This document shows, piece after piece, positions 44,330 through 52,898 of a stretch of DNA of 64,000 bases. The translations under genes were made by a program, and so were the position numbers. Numbering within the stretch: the stretch's first letter is position 1; each line of letters begins with the position of its first letter. The notes beneath the pieces were generated by a model that saw only the letters and a list, made by a program, of their open reading frames with translations, searched no databases and was not told the origin of the DNA. Source of the DNA: Bacteroidales bacterium M8 (lineage in GTDB: Bacteria; Bacteroidota; Bacteroidia; Bacteroidales; Muribaculaceae); assembly GCA_001689495.1 (NCBI GenBank), contig LUJS01000052.1, positions 76,112-140,111 on the forward strand. Reading direction: 5' to 3'.

Positions 44330-46771
44330 ATGAAGGTATTGAAATTCGGGGGAAGCTCGGTCGGAAGCGCCGAGGGAATCCTCAATCTCAAACAGATAGT
44401 AGAATCACGCGAAGACTCGGTCATCGTCACGGTCAGTGCCCTCGGAGGCGTCACCGACCTGCTCATATCGACAGCCCGTTTCGCTGCCTCGGGCAACGAA
44501 GGGTATCATCACGGCTTCGACGAAATAGCCCTGAGACACCACTCGCTGATAGACTCCGTAATCCCCGAAGGCGACCGCGAGCTACTGAGGCAAGGGCTTG
44601 ACGGACTGCTGTCCGAGCTAAAGAGCATATTCCACGGCCTCTCGCTGATACGCGACCTGAGCGACAAGACTCTGTCGCTGATAGTGAGCTATGGCGAGCA
44701 GATGAGCGCGCTGATTGTCTCGGCACTCGTCCGAGGCAGCAGACTGCACGACTCGCGCAAGTTCATCAAGACCGAAAAGCGCCACGGACGCGACTTCCTC
44801 GCAAGCGAGCTGACACGCAAGCTGATAATCAACGAGTTCATGCCGGGCGGATGCCACCTCGAAGGGATTCATGTATTGCCCGGATTCATTGCCACCGACA
44901 TCGAGACAGGCGAGGTGACCAATCTCGGACGCGGAGGCAGCGACTATACCGCCTCGCTGGTCTGCGCCGCCCTCGACGGCGAATGTCTTGAGATATGGAC
45001 GGATGTCGACGGATTCATGACCGCCGACCCGAAGGTGATTCCCACAGCATATACCATCAGCACGCTGTCATATCACGAGGCGATGGAGCTGTGCAACTTC
45101 GGCGCCAAGGTGATATATCCTCCCACGATATATCCCGTATGCGTGAAGCACATACCCATTCTGGTCAAGAACACCTTCGCGCCCGACGCTCCGGGCACGG
45201 TGGTCAGCGACCAGTCTGACGACGACTCAAAGCCCATCAAGGGCCTCTCGAGCATCAGCGGCACATCGCTCATCACCGTCACCGGACTCTCGATGGTTGG
45301 CGTGATCGGCGTGAACAGACGCATCTTCACCGCTCTGGCCGACAACGGCATATCGGTCTTCATGGTCAGTCAGGCATCGTCAGAGAACTCGACCTCGGTC
45401 GGCGTGCGCGATCAGGATGCGCGCGAGGCCGTCAGGGTGTTGAATCTCGAGTTCGAGAAAGAGATAGCCACGGGGGCCATGTACCCCATGCACGCCGAAA
45501 ACGGCCTTGCCACAGTGGCCATCGTGGGCGACAACATGAAGCACTCGCCCGGCATTGCAGGCAAGCTGTTCGGAGCCCTCGGACGCAGCGGCATCAGCGT
45601 CATAGCGTGCGCGCAGGGTGCCAGCGAGACCAACATCTCGTTCGTCGTCGACGGCAGGTTCCTGCGCAAGTCTCTGAACGTGCTCCACGACTCGTTCTTC
45701 CTGAGCGAGTACAAGGAACTCAACCTGTTCATCTGCGGCATAGGCACCGTCGGCGGGATGCTGTTGGAGCAGATACGCACCCAGCACGACGTGCTGATGA
45801 AGACCCACCGACTGAAACTCAATGTCGTGGGCATAGCGTCGAGCCGCCGCGCGCTGTTTGGCCGCGAGGGGATTGACCTGACGTCTTATCGCGAAGAGCT
45901 GGAGAGCAAGGGCAAGCCCTGCACGCCCCAGACCATACTCGACGAGGTGACGGGCATGAACATATTCAACAGCGTGTTTGTCGACTGCACGGCATCGCGC
46001 GACATCGCCGAACTGTATCAGCGATTCCTCGACCACAACGTCTCGGTGGTGGCGGCCAACAAGGTGGCAGCGTCGGGCGACTATGCCGACTACCGCAGGC
46101 TCAAGGACACCGCACTGCGCCGAGGGGTAAAGTTCCTGTACGAGACCAACGTGGGCGCCGGACTCCCCATCATCGGCACCATCAACGACCTGCGCTCGTC
46201 GGGCGACAGGATACTCAAGATCGAGGCTGTGCTCAGCGGCACGCTCAACTTCATATTCAACACCATCAGCGCCGACATCCCATTCTCGGAAACCGTGCGT
46301 CTGGCCAAGGAGATGGGCTACAGCGAGCCCGACCCGCGCATAGACCTGAGCGGCAAGGACGTGATACGCAAGCTCGTGATTCTGACCCGCGAGGGTGGCT
46401 ATGTGGCCGAGCAGGACGAGGTCGAGCGCAACCTGTTCGTTCCGAACGAGTTTTTCGAGGGCTCGATCGAGGAGTTCTGGAAACGCCTGCCCGAGCTTGA
46501 CGCCGACTTCGAGGCACGCCGCAAGGTGCTTGAGGCCGAGGACAAGAGATGGCGTTTCGTGGCACGCATGGAGTGCGGAAAAATGAGCGTCGGGCTCGAA
46601 GCCGTCGGCCCTCACCATCCCTTCTACGGACTCGAGGGCTCGAACAACATCGTGCTGCTCACCACCGAGCGCTATCGCGAATATCCGATGCTGATACAGG
46701 GCTATGGCGCGGGGGCGGGCGTGACCGCGGCGGGCGTGTTCGCCAACATAATATCCACAGCAAACAACTAA
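44330..46771 (+). CDS. thrA: Bifunctional aspartokinase/homoserine dehydrogenase
   Basis: An 813-residue fused enzyme that catalyses the first and third steps from aspartate to threonine and methionine. The aspartokinase part (about 1-290) begins KVLKFGGSSVGS and has NLGRGGSDYTASLV. ACT regulatory domains follow (about 310-455), including SLITVTGLSMVGVIGVNRR. The homoserine dehydrogenase part (about 465-813) has IGTVGGMLLEQI, ANKVAAS and YETNVGAGLPIIGTINDL. The ATG at 44330 gives KVLKFGG at the N terminus. An upstream TTG extends the frame by ten codons but lies in the -7 box. apgM-like and thrC follow. Confidence 0.96.
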   Translation: MKVLKFGGSSVGSAEGILNLKQIVESREDSVIVTVSALGGVTDLLISTARFAASGNEGYHHGFDEIALRHHSLIDSVIPEGDRELLRQGLDGLLSELKSIFHGLSLIRDLSDKTLSLIVSYGEQMSALIVSALVRGSRLHDSRKFIKTEKRHGRDFLASELTRKLIINEFMPGGCHLEGIHVLPGFIATDIETGEVTNLGRGGSDYTASLVCAALDGECLEIWTDVDGFMTADPKVIPTAYTISTLSYHEAMELCNFGAKVIYPPTIYPVCVKHIPILVKNTFAPDAPGTVVSDQSDDDSKPIKGLSSISGTSLITVTGLSMVGVIGVNRRIFTALADNGISVFMVSQASSENSTSVGVRDQDAREAVRVLNLEFEKEIATGAMYPMHAENGLATVAIVGDNMKHSPGIAGKLFGALGRSGISVIACAQGASETNISFVVDGRFLRKSLNVLHDSFFLSEYKELNLFICGIGTVGGMLLEQIRTQHDVLMKTHRLKLNVVGIASSRRALFGREGIDLTSYREELESKGKPCTPQTILDEVTGMNIFNSVFVDCTASRDIAELYQRFLDHNVSVVAANKVAASGDYADYRRLKDTALRRGVKFLYETNVGAGLPIIGTINDLRSSGDRILKIEAVLSGTLNFIFNTISADIPFSETVRLAKEMGYSEPDPRIDLSGKDVIRKLVILTREGGYVAEQDEVERNLFVPNEFFEGSIEEFWKRLPELDADFEARRKVLEAEDKRWRFVARMECGKMSVGLEAVGPHHPFYGLEGSNNIVLLTTERYREYPMLIQGYGAGAGVTAAGVFANIISTANN

Positions 46772-46784
46772 GACACTCTCTCCG

Positions 46785-48014
46785 ATGAAACACATCATAA
46801 TACTCGGCGACGGCATGAGCGACCGCCCGGTGCCGGCCCTCGGGGGCAGGACACCGTTGCAGGCCGCAGACACGCCGTGGTTTGACCGTCTTGCCGCCGA
46901 AGGACGCAGCGGCATCCTCTCGACCATCCCAGACGGATTCGGCTCGGGCAGCGAGGTGGCCAACACGGCCATACTCGGCTATGACCTGCGCGAGGTCTAC
47001 GAGGGTCGCGGCCCGCTCGAATCGGCAAGCATAGGCTATGACATGGCTCCTGAAGACCTCGCTATGAGGTGCAACATAATCACGCTGGGTACGGACGGTC
47101 TCATCACCAACCATCACGGCGGCCATCTGACGACCGAGCAGGGCGCGATGCTGACCGAGTGCATCAACGAGCGACTCGGCACGGACAGGATACGATTCAT
47201 ACCCGGCACGCAATACCGCCATCTGCTTGTAATAAAAGGTGGCAGCAAGCATATCGAGTGTGCTCCGCCACACGACCACCCCGGCGAGCCTTGGCGCGAG
47301 CTGTTGGTGAGGCCGTCGGCCATCGCCCCCGAAGAGCCGGGCAGAATGACTCCGCAGGAGACCGCCGACCTGATAAACGATTTGATACTGCGATCGCAGG
47401 AGATATTGTCGTCGCACCCGTTCAACGACGGACGCAGGATTCAGGCAAACTCCATCTGGCCGTGGAGCCCCGGTTACAGGCCATCAATGCGCACACTGTC
47501 CGAGCTATACCCCGAGGTCAAATCCGGCTCGGTGATAACCGCCGTAGACCTGATACGCGGCATCGGGCGTTATGCCGGGCTCAAGCCCATTGATGTCGAA
47601 GGGGCGACGGGACTCGCCGACACCAACTATGAGGGCAAGGCACAGGCAGCAATCGAGGCACTCCGTCACGACGACTTCGTGTTCCTGCACGTCGAGGCAA
47701 CGGACGAGGCGGGTCACGACGGCGACCTCGCCCTGAAGACGCAGGCCATAGAGAGCCTTGACCACAGACTCGTCAGGCCGATCTATGAGGCCGTCTCCAA
47801 GATGGACGAGCCCGTGTGCATTGCCCTCCTGCCCGACCACCCAACCCCGGTCGAGGAGCGCGTGCACCGCGACGACCCCGTGCCGTTCACGATATGGCAC
47901 AAGGGGATGGATCCTGACGGGGTCAAGTGTTTCTCGGAGGAAGCCTGTGCCGATGGTGCCTACGGACACCTCAAGGCAAGGGATTTTATGGTACAATTCA
48001 TGAATATAAGGTAA
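46785..48014 (+). CDS. ApgM-like phosphomutase-family protein, possible homoserine kinase analogue
   Basis: A 409-residue protein of the archaeal-type, cofactor-independent phosphoglycerate mutase family (alkaline phosphatase superfamily, COG3635). It begins HIIILGDGMSDRPVPALGGRTPLQAADTP, with the metal-binding GDGMSD and the HVEATDEAGHDGD and LLPDHPTPV motifs of the superfamily. The gene lies 13 bases after thrA and directly before thrC, exactly where a homoserine kinase (thrB) is expected. No thrB is present. Comparative genomics has suggested that such proteins replace homoserine kinase. That is memory plus context and is not shown by the sequence. Confidence 0.85.
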   Translation: MKHIIILGDGMSDRPVPALGGRTPLQAADTPWFDRLAAEGRSGILSTIPDGFGSGSEVANTAILGYDLREVYEGRGPLESASIGYDMAPEDLAMRCNIITLGTDGLITNHHGGHLTTEQGAMLTECINERLGTDRIRFIPGTQYRHLLVIKGGSKHIECAPPHDHPGEPWRELLVRPSAIAPEEPGRMTPQETADLINDLILRSQEILSSHPFNDGRRIQANSIWPWSPGYRPSMRTLSELYPEVKSGSVITAVDLIRGIGRYAGLKPIDVEGATGLADTNYEGKAQAAIEALRHDDFVFLHVEATDEAGHDGDLALKTQAIESLDHRLVRPIYEAVSKMDEPVCIALLPDHPTPVEERVHRDDPVPFTIWHKGMDPDGVKCFSEEACADGAYGHLKARDFMVQFMNIR

Positions 48015-49322
48015 ATGAAATATTACAGCACCAATCGCAAATCGCCCGAGGTATCGCTCGGCGAGGCTGTCATCAAGGGTCTTGCGCCCGACAACGGGCT
48101 CTACATGCCCGAACGGATAACCCCGCTCACTGCCGACGAGCTCGGACGCCTGCCGCAGATGGACTTCCGCGAGATCGGACGCACCGTGGCACGGCGTTTC
48201 CTTGACGGCGACATACCCGAAGAGGCCCTCGACGAGATCGTCAACGGCACCCTCGAGTTCGAGACACCCGTGGTCGAGGTCGAGCCGGGCATCCATTCGC
48301 TCGAACTCTTCCACGGCCCTACCCTCGCCTTCAAGGATGTCGGGGCGAGATTCATGGCAAGGACCCTGAGACACTTCCTGAAACAGAGCGAGCGCACCGT
48401 CCACGTGCTCGTGGCAACGAGCGGCGACACGGGGTCTGCCGTGGCCAACGGGTTTCTCGGCATAGAAGGCATCAGGGTACACGTGCTTTATCCCAAAGGG
48501 AAGGTCAGCCCCATACAGGAGTGCCAGTTCGCCACGCTGGGACGCAACGTCACCGCGCTCGAGGTCGAGGGCACCTTCGACGACTGTCAGAGTCTTGTCA
48601 AGACGGCATTCCTCGACGACCCACTCAACGAAAAGATGCTGCTGACCTCGGCCAACTCCATCAACATAGCGCGCCTGTTCCCGCAGACATTCTATTACTT
48701 CAACGCCTATGCGCAGTTGAGGCGGGCCGGCGTGACGGGGCCGATAGTATTCAGCGTGCCCAGCGGCAACTTCGGCAACCTCACGGCAGGTCTTATCGCC
48801 GTGCGCATGGGGCTGCCCGACGTGAGGTTCATAGCCGCCAACAACGCCAACGACATATTCCTCGAGTATCTCAAGACTGCCCGATACACCCCCCGCCCCT
48901 CCGTGAGGACAATAGCGAACGCAATGGACGTGGGCGACCCCAGCAACTTCCGCCGCATCATGGACCTGTTCGGAGCCGACCACAAGGCCGTGTGCGACCT
49001 GATAGAGGGTGCGGCCTATGCCGACGCCGAGATAGCCGAGACGATGAAAGCCTGCCACGACGCCACGGGATATGTGGCCGACCCGCACGGCGCATGTGCG
49101 TTGCGCGCGCTGAAAGAGCTGATGCACCCGGGCGAGACGGGGGTATTCCTCGAGACGGCCCATCCGGCCAAGTTCAAGGAGACGGTCGAGGAGATCATTG
49201 GCACCGACGTAGCCATCCCCGACAGGCTCGCGGCATTCATGACAGGCGAGAAGAAGTCCGTGCCCATGACGGCCGATTACGAGTCGTTCAGGGCCTATCT
49301 CGACGCCGTCGCCGAACAATAA
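48015..49322 (+). CDS. thrC: Threonine synthase
   Basis: A PLP enzyme of 435 residues that converts O-phosphohomoserine to threonine. The PLP lysine is K107 in FHGPTLAFKDVGARF, and ATSGDTGSAVANGF is the phosphate-binding loop. The length fits the longer class of threonine synthases. It starts one base after the stop of the apgM-like gene, so thrA, apgM-like and thrC form a tight unit. Confidence 0.95.
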   Translation: MKYYSTNRKSPEVSLGEAVIKGLAPDNGLYMPERITPLTADELGRLPQMDFREIGRTVARRFLDGDIPEEALDEIVNGTLEFETPVVEVEPGIHSLELFHGPTLAFKDVGARFMARTLRHFLKQSERTVHVLVATSGDTGSAVANGFLGIEGIRVHVLYPKGKVSPIQECQFATLGRNVTALEVEGTFDDCQSLVKTAFLDDPLNEKMLLTSANSINIARLFPQTFYYFNAYAQLRRAGVTGPIVFSVPSGNFGNLTAGLIAVRMGLPDVRFIAANNANDIFLEYLKTARYTPRPSVRTIANAMDVGDPSNFRRIMDLFGADHKAVCDLIEGAAYADAEIAETMKACHDATGYVADPHGACALRALKELMHPGETGVFLETAHPAKFKETVEEIIGTDVAIPDRLAAFMTGEKKSVPMTADYESFRAYLDAVAEQ

Positions 49323-49366
49323 CCCCGATGTGGATGTTAATACATAAACATTTACCAAAGGTTGTT

Positions 49367-49807
49367 ATGAAAAAAATTCTATTGTCAATCGCACTCGTTG
49401 TCGCAGTCGCATTAGGAGCTGCAGCACGCGACAATTATCACCATGATGCGACAGTTCTCCCCGAGGCAGCCAAAACCACTCTGGCAAACAACTTCAAGGC
49501 CAAGGTAAGCCTCGTCAAGGTGGACAAGGAGTTCGGGCGCATCGACGAGTACGAGGTGATACTCACCGACGGCTCGGAGATAAGCTTTGACCGTCAGGGC
49601 AACTGGAAGAACGTCGAGGCTCCCGGCAACAGCTCAGTACCGTCCAAGTTCATACCCAAGGGCGTGAGCGACTATGTGTCCAAGACCCACAAGGGCATGA
49701 AGATAGTCAGCATCGAGAAAGAGCGCAGCGGCTATGAGGTCGAGCTCTCTAACGGCATCGACATCAAGTTCAACCAGAACGGCGACTTCGTGCGCTATGA
49801 CGACTGA
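49367..49807 (+). CDS. PepSY-like secreted protein
   Basis: A 146-residue exported protein with a signal peptide (MKKILLSIALVVAVALGAAA). Two PepSY-like (PF11396) repeats follow, with the pattern LPEAAKTTLANNFKAKVSLVKVDKE...EYEVILTDGSEISFDRQGNWKNVE and a second copy ending in IKFNQNGDFVRYDD. Such proteins are common in Bacteroidales and may inhibit periplasmic proteases. Function is not established. The frame is open further upstream, but that part is antisense or out-of-frame to thrC. The codons of the signal peptide include TTGTCGCAGTCGCA, discussed under findings. Confidence 0.82.
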   Translation: MKKILLSIALVVAVALGAAARDNYHHDATVLPEAAKTTLANNFKAKVSLVKVDKEFGRIDEYEVILTDGSEISFDRQGNWKNVEAPGNSSVPSKFIPKGVSDYVSKTHKGMKIVSIEKERSGYEVELSNGIDIKFNQNGDFVRYDD

Positions 49808-49832
49808 CGATTGATCCAGAAGAAACTCTCAT

Positions 49833-49860
49833 GGCGTCCGGATATAATATTCCGGGCGCC
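49833..49860 (+). terminator. Terminator after the PepSY-like gene
   Basis: The stem GGCGTCCGGA pairs with TCCGGGCGCC (one G-T type mismatch) around an eight-base loop and is followed by TTTCCGTTTA. It lies 26 bases past the stop and upstream of the porQ start. Confidence 0.7.
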
Positions 49861-49884
49861 TTTCCGTTTATATATGGTAAACGA

Positions 49885-50919
49885 ATGTCAACGATGACCC
49901 ATCTTCAACGCCATATACTGTCTGCCCTGATCCTGCTCGTGGCCGCCGTGACCGCGCGGGCACAGGACGGAGGCACGTCATACAACTTCCTCAACATCCC
50001 GACATCGACCACCGCATACGGTCTCGGAGGCATCAACATATCCAACATCGACGACGACATCAATGCCGCCGACCGCAACCCGGGCCTGCTGGGATCAGAG
50101 GTAGAGATGCAGCTGGGCATCAACTACATGCATTATATCGGCGACAGCAACTTTGCGGGCGTCAAGTTCGGCAAATCGGCGGGCGAGCACGGCGCGTGGG
50201 CCGCAGGCATGCAGTATTACGGCTACGGCTCGATCAAGGGCGCCGACATAAACGGCGTGCTGACGGGCGAGTTCTCGCCCAAGGAGATGACATTCTCGGC
50301 CACATACGCCCACGACCTCTCGGACAGATGGCGTGGAGGCGCCACGGTCAAGGCCATATACTCGACATTCGACTCATACAACGCATTCGCGCTCGCCACC
50401 GACCTCGGCGTGAATTACTATGACCCCGAGAGGGATTTCTCGTTCTCGGCGATGGTGGCCAACCTCGGCGGACAGGTCAAGAGATTCAACGAGCGCTATG
50501 ACCGCCTGCCCATCGACGTCAGGCTCGGCGTGTCCAAGTCGTTCGGCACGCTGCCCATAGTCTTCTCGGTGACGGCGTGGAACCTGACCAAATGGAAGCT
50601 GCCCTACTGGCACACCGGCGACGGCACCACCGACTCGAAACCCGAGCTGAAGGAGAGCTTCGGGTCAAACCTGTTCCGTCACCTCATATTCGGCGCCGAA
50701 TTCACCCCCAGCGACAACTTCCGCATCGGACTCGGCTACAACTACAAGACCCGCACGGACATGTCCACCTACAAACGCTCGTTCCTGTCGGGCTTCTCGG
50801 CCTCGGTCGGATTCAGGGTGCGCCGTTTCGGCCTCGGCTTGGCCATGGCACAGCCCCACACCGGAGCCACCACCATAATGCTCAATATTTCAACTAACCT
50901 ATATGAGTTCACAAGATAG
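49885..50919 (+). CDS. porQ: Type IX secretion protein PorQ
   Basis: A 344-residue exported beta-rich protein of the PorQ family. PorQ is an outer-membrane part of the type IX secretion system, needed with PorU, PorV and PorZ for cargo maturation. The start at 49885 gives a signal peptide (ILSALILLVAAVTARAQ). The mature part begins TSYNFLNIPTSTTAYGLGGINIS and DINAADRNPGLLG, as in the family. An earlier start at 49831 would read through the terminator stem of the preceding gene, so I reject it. Its end overlaps cmk by 17 bases. Confidence 0.9.
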   Translation: MSTMTHLQRHILSALILLVAAVTARAQDGGTSYNFLNIPTSTTAYGLGGINISNIDDDINAADRNPGLLGSEVEMQLGINYMHYIGDSNFAGVKFGKSAGEHGAWAAGMQYYGYGSIKGADINGVLTGEFSPKEMTFSATYAHDLSDRWRGGATVKAIYSTFDSYNAFALATDLGVNYYDPERDFSFSAMVANLGGQVKRFNERYDRLPIDVRLGVSKSFGTLPIVFSVTAWNLTKWKLPYWHTGDGTTDSKPELKESFGSNLFRHLIFGAEFTPSDNFRIGLGYNYKTRTDMSTYKRSFLSGFSASVGFRVRRFGLGLAMAQPHTGATTIMLNISTNLYEFTR

Positions 50920-51598
50920 AATCATCATAGCCATCGACGGCTACTCGTCGTCTGGCAAAAGCACCATGGCCCGCCATCTCGCGGCTGAAATAGGATACCG
51001 CTACATCGACTCGGGCGCCATGTATCGCGCCGTGACCCTATATGCCATGCGCCACGGCATGACCGGCATTGGCAAGACCCCCGACGTCAAGGCAATAACC
51101 GAGGCCCTGCCCTCGATCCGCGTCGACTTCAAGGTCCGGCCCGACGGCACGCAACTCACCGAGCTGAACGGCGAGATAGTCGAGGACGAGATACGCTCGA
51201 TGGAGGTGTCGGAGTGCGTGTCGCCCGTCGCCGCCATTGCCGCCGTGCGCCATGCCCTCGTTGACATGCAGCGCCGTCTGGGCGAGGACAAGGGCATCGT
51301 CATGGATGGCCGCGACATTGGCACCGCGGTGTTCCCCCATGCCGAGCTCAAGATATTCGTCAACGCATCTGCCGAGAAGCGCGCCGAGCGCCGATACCGC
51401 GAGCTGACGGCCAAGGGCGAGAAGGTGACATACGAGGAGGTGCTCGACAATGTCCGCTCGCGCGACCACATAGACGAGACCCGCGCCGAGAGCCCCCTGC
51501 GCCGTGCCGAGGACGCCATAATGCTCGACAACTCGGACATGACGTTCGACGAGCAGAACAGATTCCTGCTCGAGCTGTATCGCAAAACCATCCATTGA
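50903..51598 (+). CDS. cmk: Cytidylate kinase
   Basis: Phosphorylates CMP and dCMP with ATP. The protein has 231 residues. Walker A is GYSSSGKS (13-20). The CMP-specific insertion and DGRDIGTAVFPHAELKIFV are present. Length is usual. It overlaps porQ by 17 bases and lies eight bases before ispH, so the three are translated from one message. Confidence 0.96.
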   Translation: MSSQDRIIIAIDGYSSSGKSTMARHLAAEIGYRYIDSGAMYRAVTLYAMRHGMTGIGKTPDVKAITEALPSIRVDFKVRPDGTQLTELNGEIVEDEIRSMEVSECVSPVAAIAAVRHALVDMQRRLGEDKGIVMDGRDIGTAVFPHAELKIFVNASAEKRAERRYRELTAKGEKVTYEEVLDNVRSRDHIDETRAESPLRRAEDAIMLDNSDMTFDEQNRFLLELYRKTIH

Positions 51599-51605
51599 TA
51601 GAGAG

Positions 51606-52466
51606 ATGAAGCCTGTCATCGAGATCGACGCCCGGTCGGGATTCTGCCACGGGGTGGTCACCGCCATACGCAAGGCCGAGGAGGAGCTGGAACGCTCGTC
51701 GGCCCCCCTCTACTGCCTCGGCGACATCGTCCACAACTCGGACGAGGTCGAGCGGCTCGGCCGCAAGGGGCTGTCCACGATAACCCACGCCGACCTGCCC
51801 TCGCTGCGAGGTGCCAGAGTGCTGTTGCGCGCCCACGGCGAGCCACCGTCCACCTATGCCACGGCAGCCGACATGGACATCGAGATAATAGACGCCACCT
51901 GCCCCGTGGTGCTTCAGCTGCAGAGGCGCATCAAGGAGACCTACGACGCCCCCGGTCCCCGTCCGCAGATAGTGATCTATGGCAAGGCGGGCCACGCCGA
52001 GGTCAACGGCCTCGTGGGTCAGACCGACGGCGAGGCAATCGTGGTCGAGAACACCGACCAGCTCTCGCGCATAGACTTCGACCGCGACATAGCCCTCTAC
52101 TCGCAGACCACTATGTCGCTGCAGGGACTCGCCACTATGGTCGACGAGATAAACCGACGCATCAGTCCGGTCGTCAAGTTCACGTATCACGACACCATCT
52201 GCCGTCAGGTGGCCAACAGAGTCAATCACCTCAGGGAGTTTGCCGCCTCGCACGACGTGGTGCTCTTCGTGGCCGGAGCCAAGAGCAGCAACGGCAAGGT
52301 GCTCTACAACGAGTGCCTCGGCGCCAATCCGCGCACGCACCTCATATCGCGTCCCGACGACTTCGACCCCGCTTGGATAGAGGGTGCCGAGTCGGTTGGC
52401 ATCTGCGGAGCCACCTCGACCCCGCGATGGCTGATGGAACAGGTCAGAGACAGGATCGAGAACTAA
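51606..52466 (+). CDS. ispH: 4-hydroxy-3-methylbut-2-enyl diphosphate reductase IspH
   Basis: The last enzyme of the MEP isoprenoid pathway, 286 residues, with a 4Fe-4S cluster. Three cysteine ligands are present at C14 (SGFCHGVV), C99 (DATCPVV) and C199 (DTICRQV), in register with E. coli 12, 96 and 197. The catalytic glutamate is E132 in GHAEVNGL. It feeds the polyprenyl synthase located elsewhere in the window. Confidence 0.96.
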   Translation: MKPVIEIDARSGFCHGVVTAIRKAEEELERSSAPLYCLGDIVHNSDEVERLGRKGLSTITHADLPSLRGARVLLRAHGEPPSTYATAADMDIEIIDATCPVVLQLQRRIKETYDAPGPRPQIVIYGKAGHAEVNGLVGQTDGEAIVVENTDQLSRIDFDRDIALYSQTTMSLQGLATMVDEINRRISPVVKFTYHDTICRQVANRVNHLREFAASHDVVLFVAGAKSSNGKVLYNECLGANPRTHLISRPDDFDPAWIEGAESVGICGATSTPRWLMEQVRDRIEN

Positions 52467-52478
52467 ACGCCGCACACG

Positions 52479-52787
52479 ATGAGACATATCCTGATCACCG
52501 CGATACTGTTGTCGCTGACGTGCGCATGCACGGGCGAGCATCACGGCCAAAAGGTTTCTGAAAAGGTGCGCGACAAGAAGGCATACGCCCTCGGCGAACA
52601 GCATGCCCGCGAGACCATAGCCATCTCTGACGACGAGGCAGCCCTGCAGGACCGGCTGCTGGACGTGCGTGCCCGCATCTCGAACATATCGTCCAAGCTC
52701 GGCCCGCAAAGCGCTCACGACTACGAGGCGGGATTCACCGACCGCATCAAGGCCGACTGCGACTCGCTGGCACGCATACTCTTCTGA
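52479..52787 (+). CDS. Small lipoprotein, function unknown
   Basis: A 102-residue protein with a lipoprotein signal (LSLTCAC, Cys17) and a charged helical body (YALGEQHARETIAI...LLDVRARISNISSKLG) that may form a coiled coil. I do not recognise a family. It begins 12 bases after ispH, and a GTCGCA-type repeat element starts three bases after its stop. Expression with the cmk-ispH unit is likely. Confidence 0.65.
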   Translation: MRHILITAILLSLTCACTGEHHGQKVSEKVRDKKAYALGEQHARETIAISDDEAALQDRLLDVRARISNISSKLGPQSAHDYEAGFTDRIKADCDSLARILF

Positions 52788-52789
52788 CG

Positions 52790-52843
52790 TTGTCGCAGTC
52801 GCACTACATGACGCGACACCTGCGAATCGTGCGAATGGCGACA
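52790..52843. repeat. GTCGCA inverted-repeat element, copy C
   Basis: A 54-base element. It begins with the arm TTGTCGCAGTCGCA and ends with TGCGAATGGCGACA (imperfect inverted repeat). The core shares GACGCGACnnCTGCGAATC with the 78-base copies near 56.9 and 58.2 kb. It sits between the small lipoprotein stop and the uvrB promoter. Confidence 0.7.
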
Positions 52844-52861
52844 CGCCCTTGAGAAAGGGTC

Positions 52862-52892
52862 TTGCCCATGTCGCGGATTTTTCGTAACTTTG
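52862..52892 (+). promoter_or_regulatory. uvrB promoter
   Basis: TTG (52862-52864), a 20-base spacer and TAACTTTG (52885-52892), six bases before the ATG at 52899. The message would be nearly leaderless. No SOS-type operator is recognised. Confidence 0.65.
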
Positions 52893-52898
52893 TATGTT

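Noticed and set aside
45380..49358. Long open frames on the minus strand opposite thrA, the apgM-like gene and thrC
   Set aside because: They mirror GC-rich, codon-biased genes on the plus strand, have no recognisable domain and overlap proven enzymes fully.
49831..49884. An earlier start for porQ
   Set aside because: It would include the terminator hairpin of the previous gene and place residues before the signal peptide.
51360..52844. A 494-residue open frame on the minus strand opposite ispH and cmk
   Set aside because: Antisense to two well-supported enzymes, no start signal and no domain.
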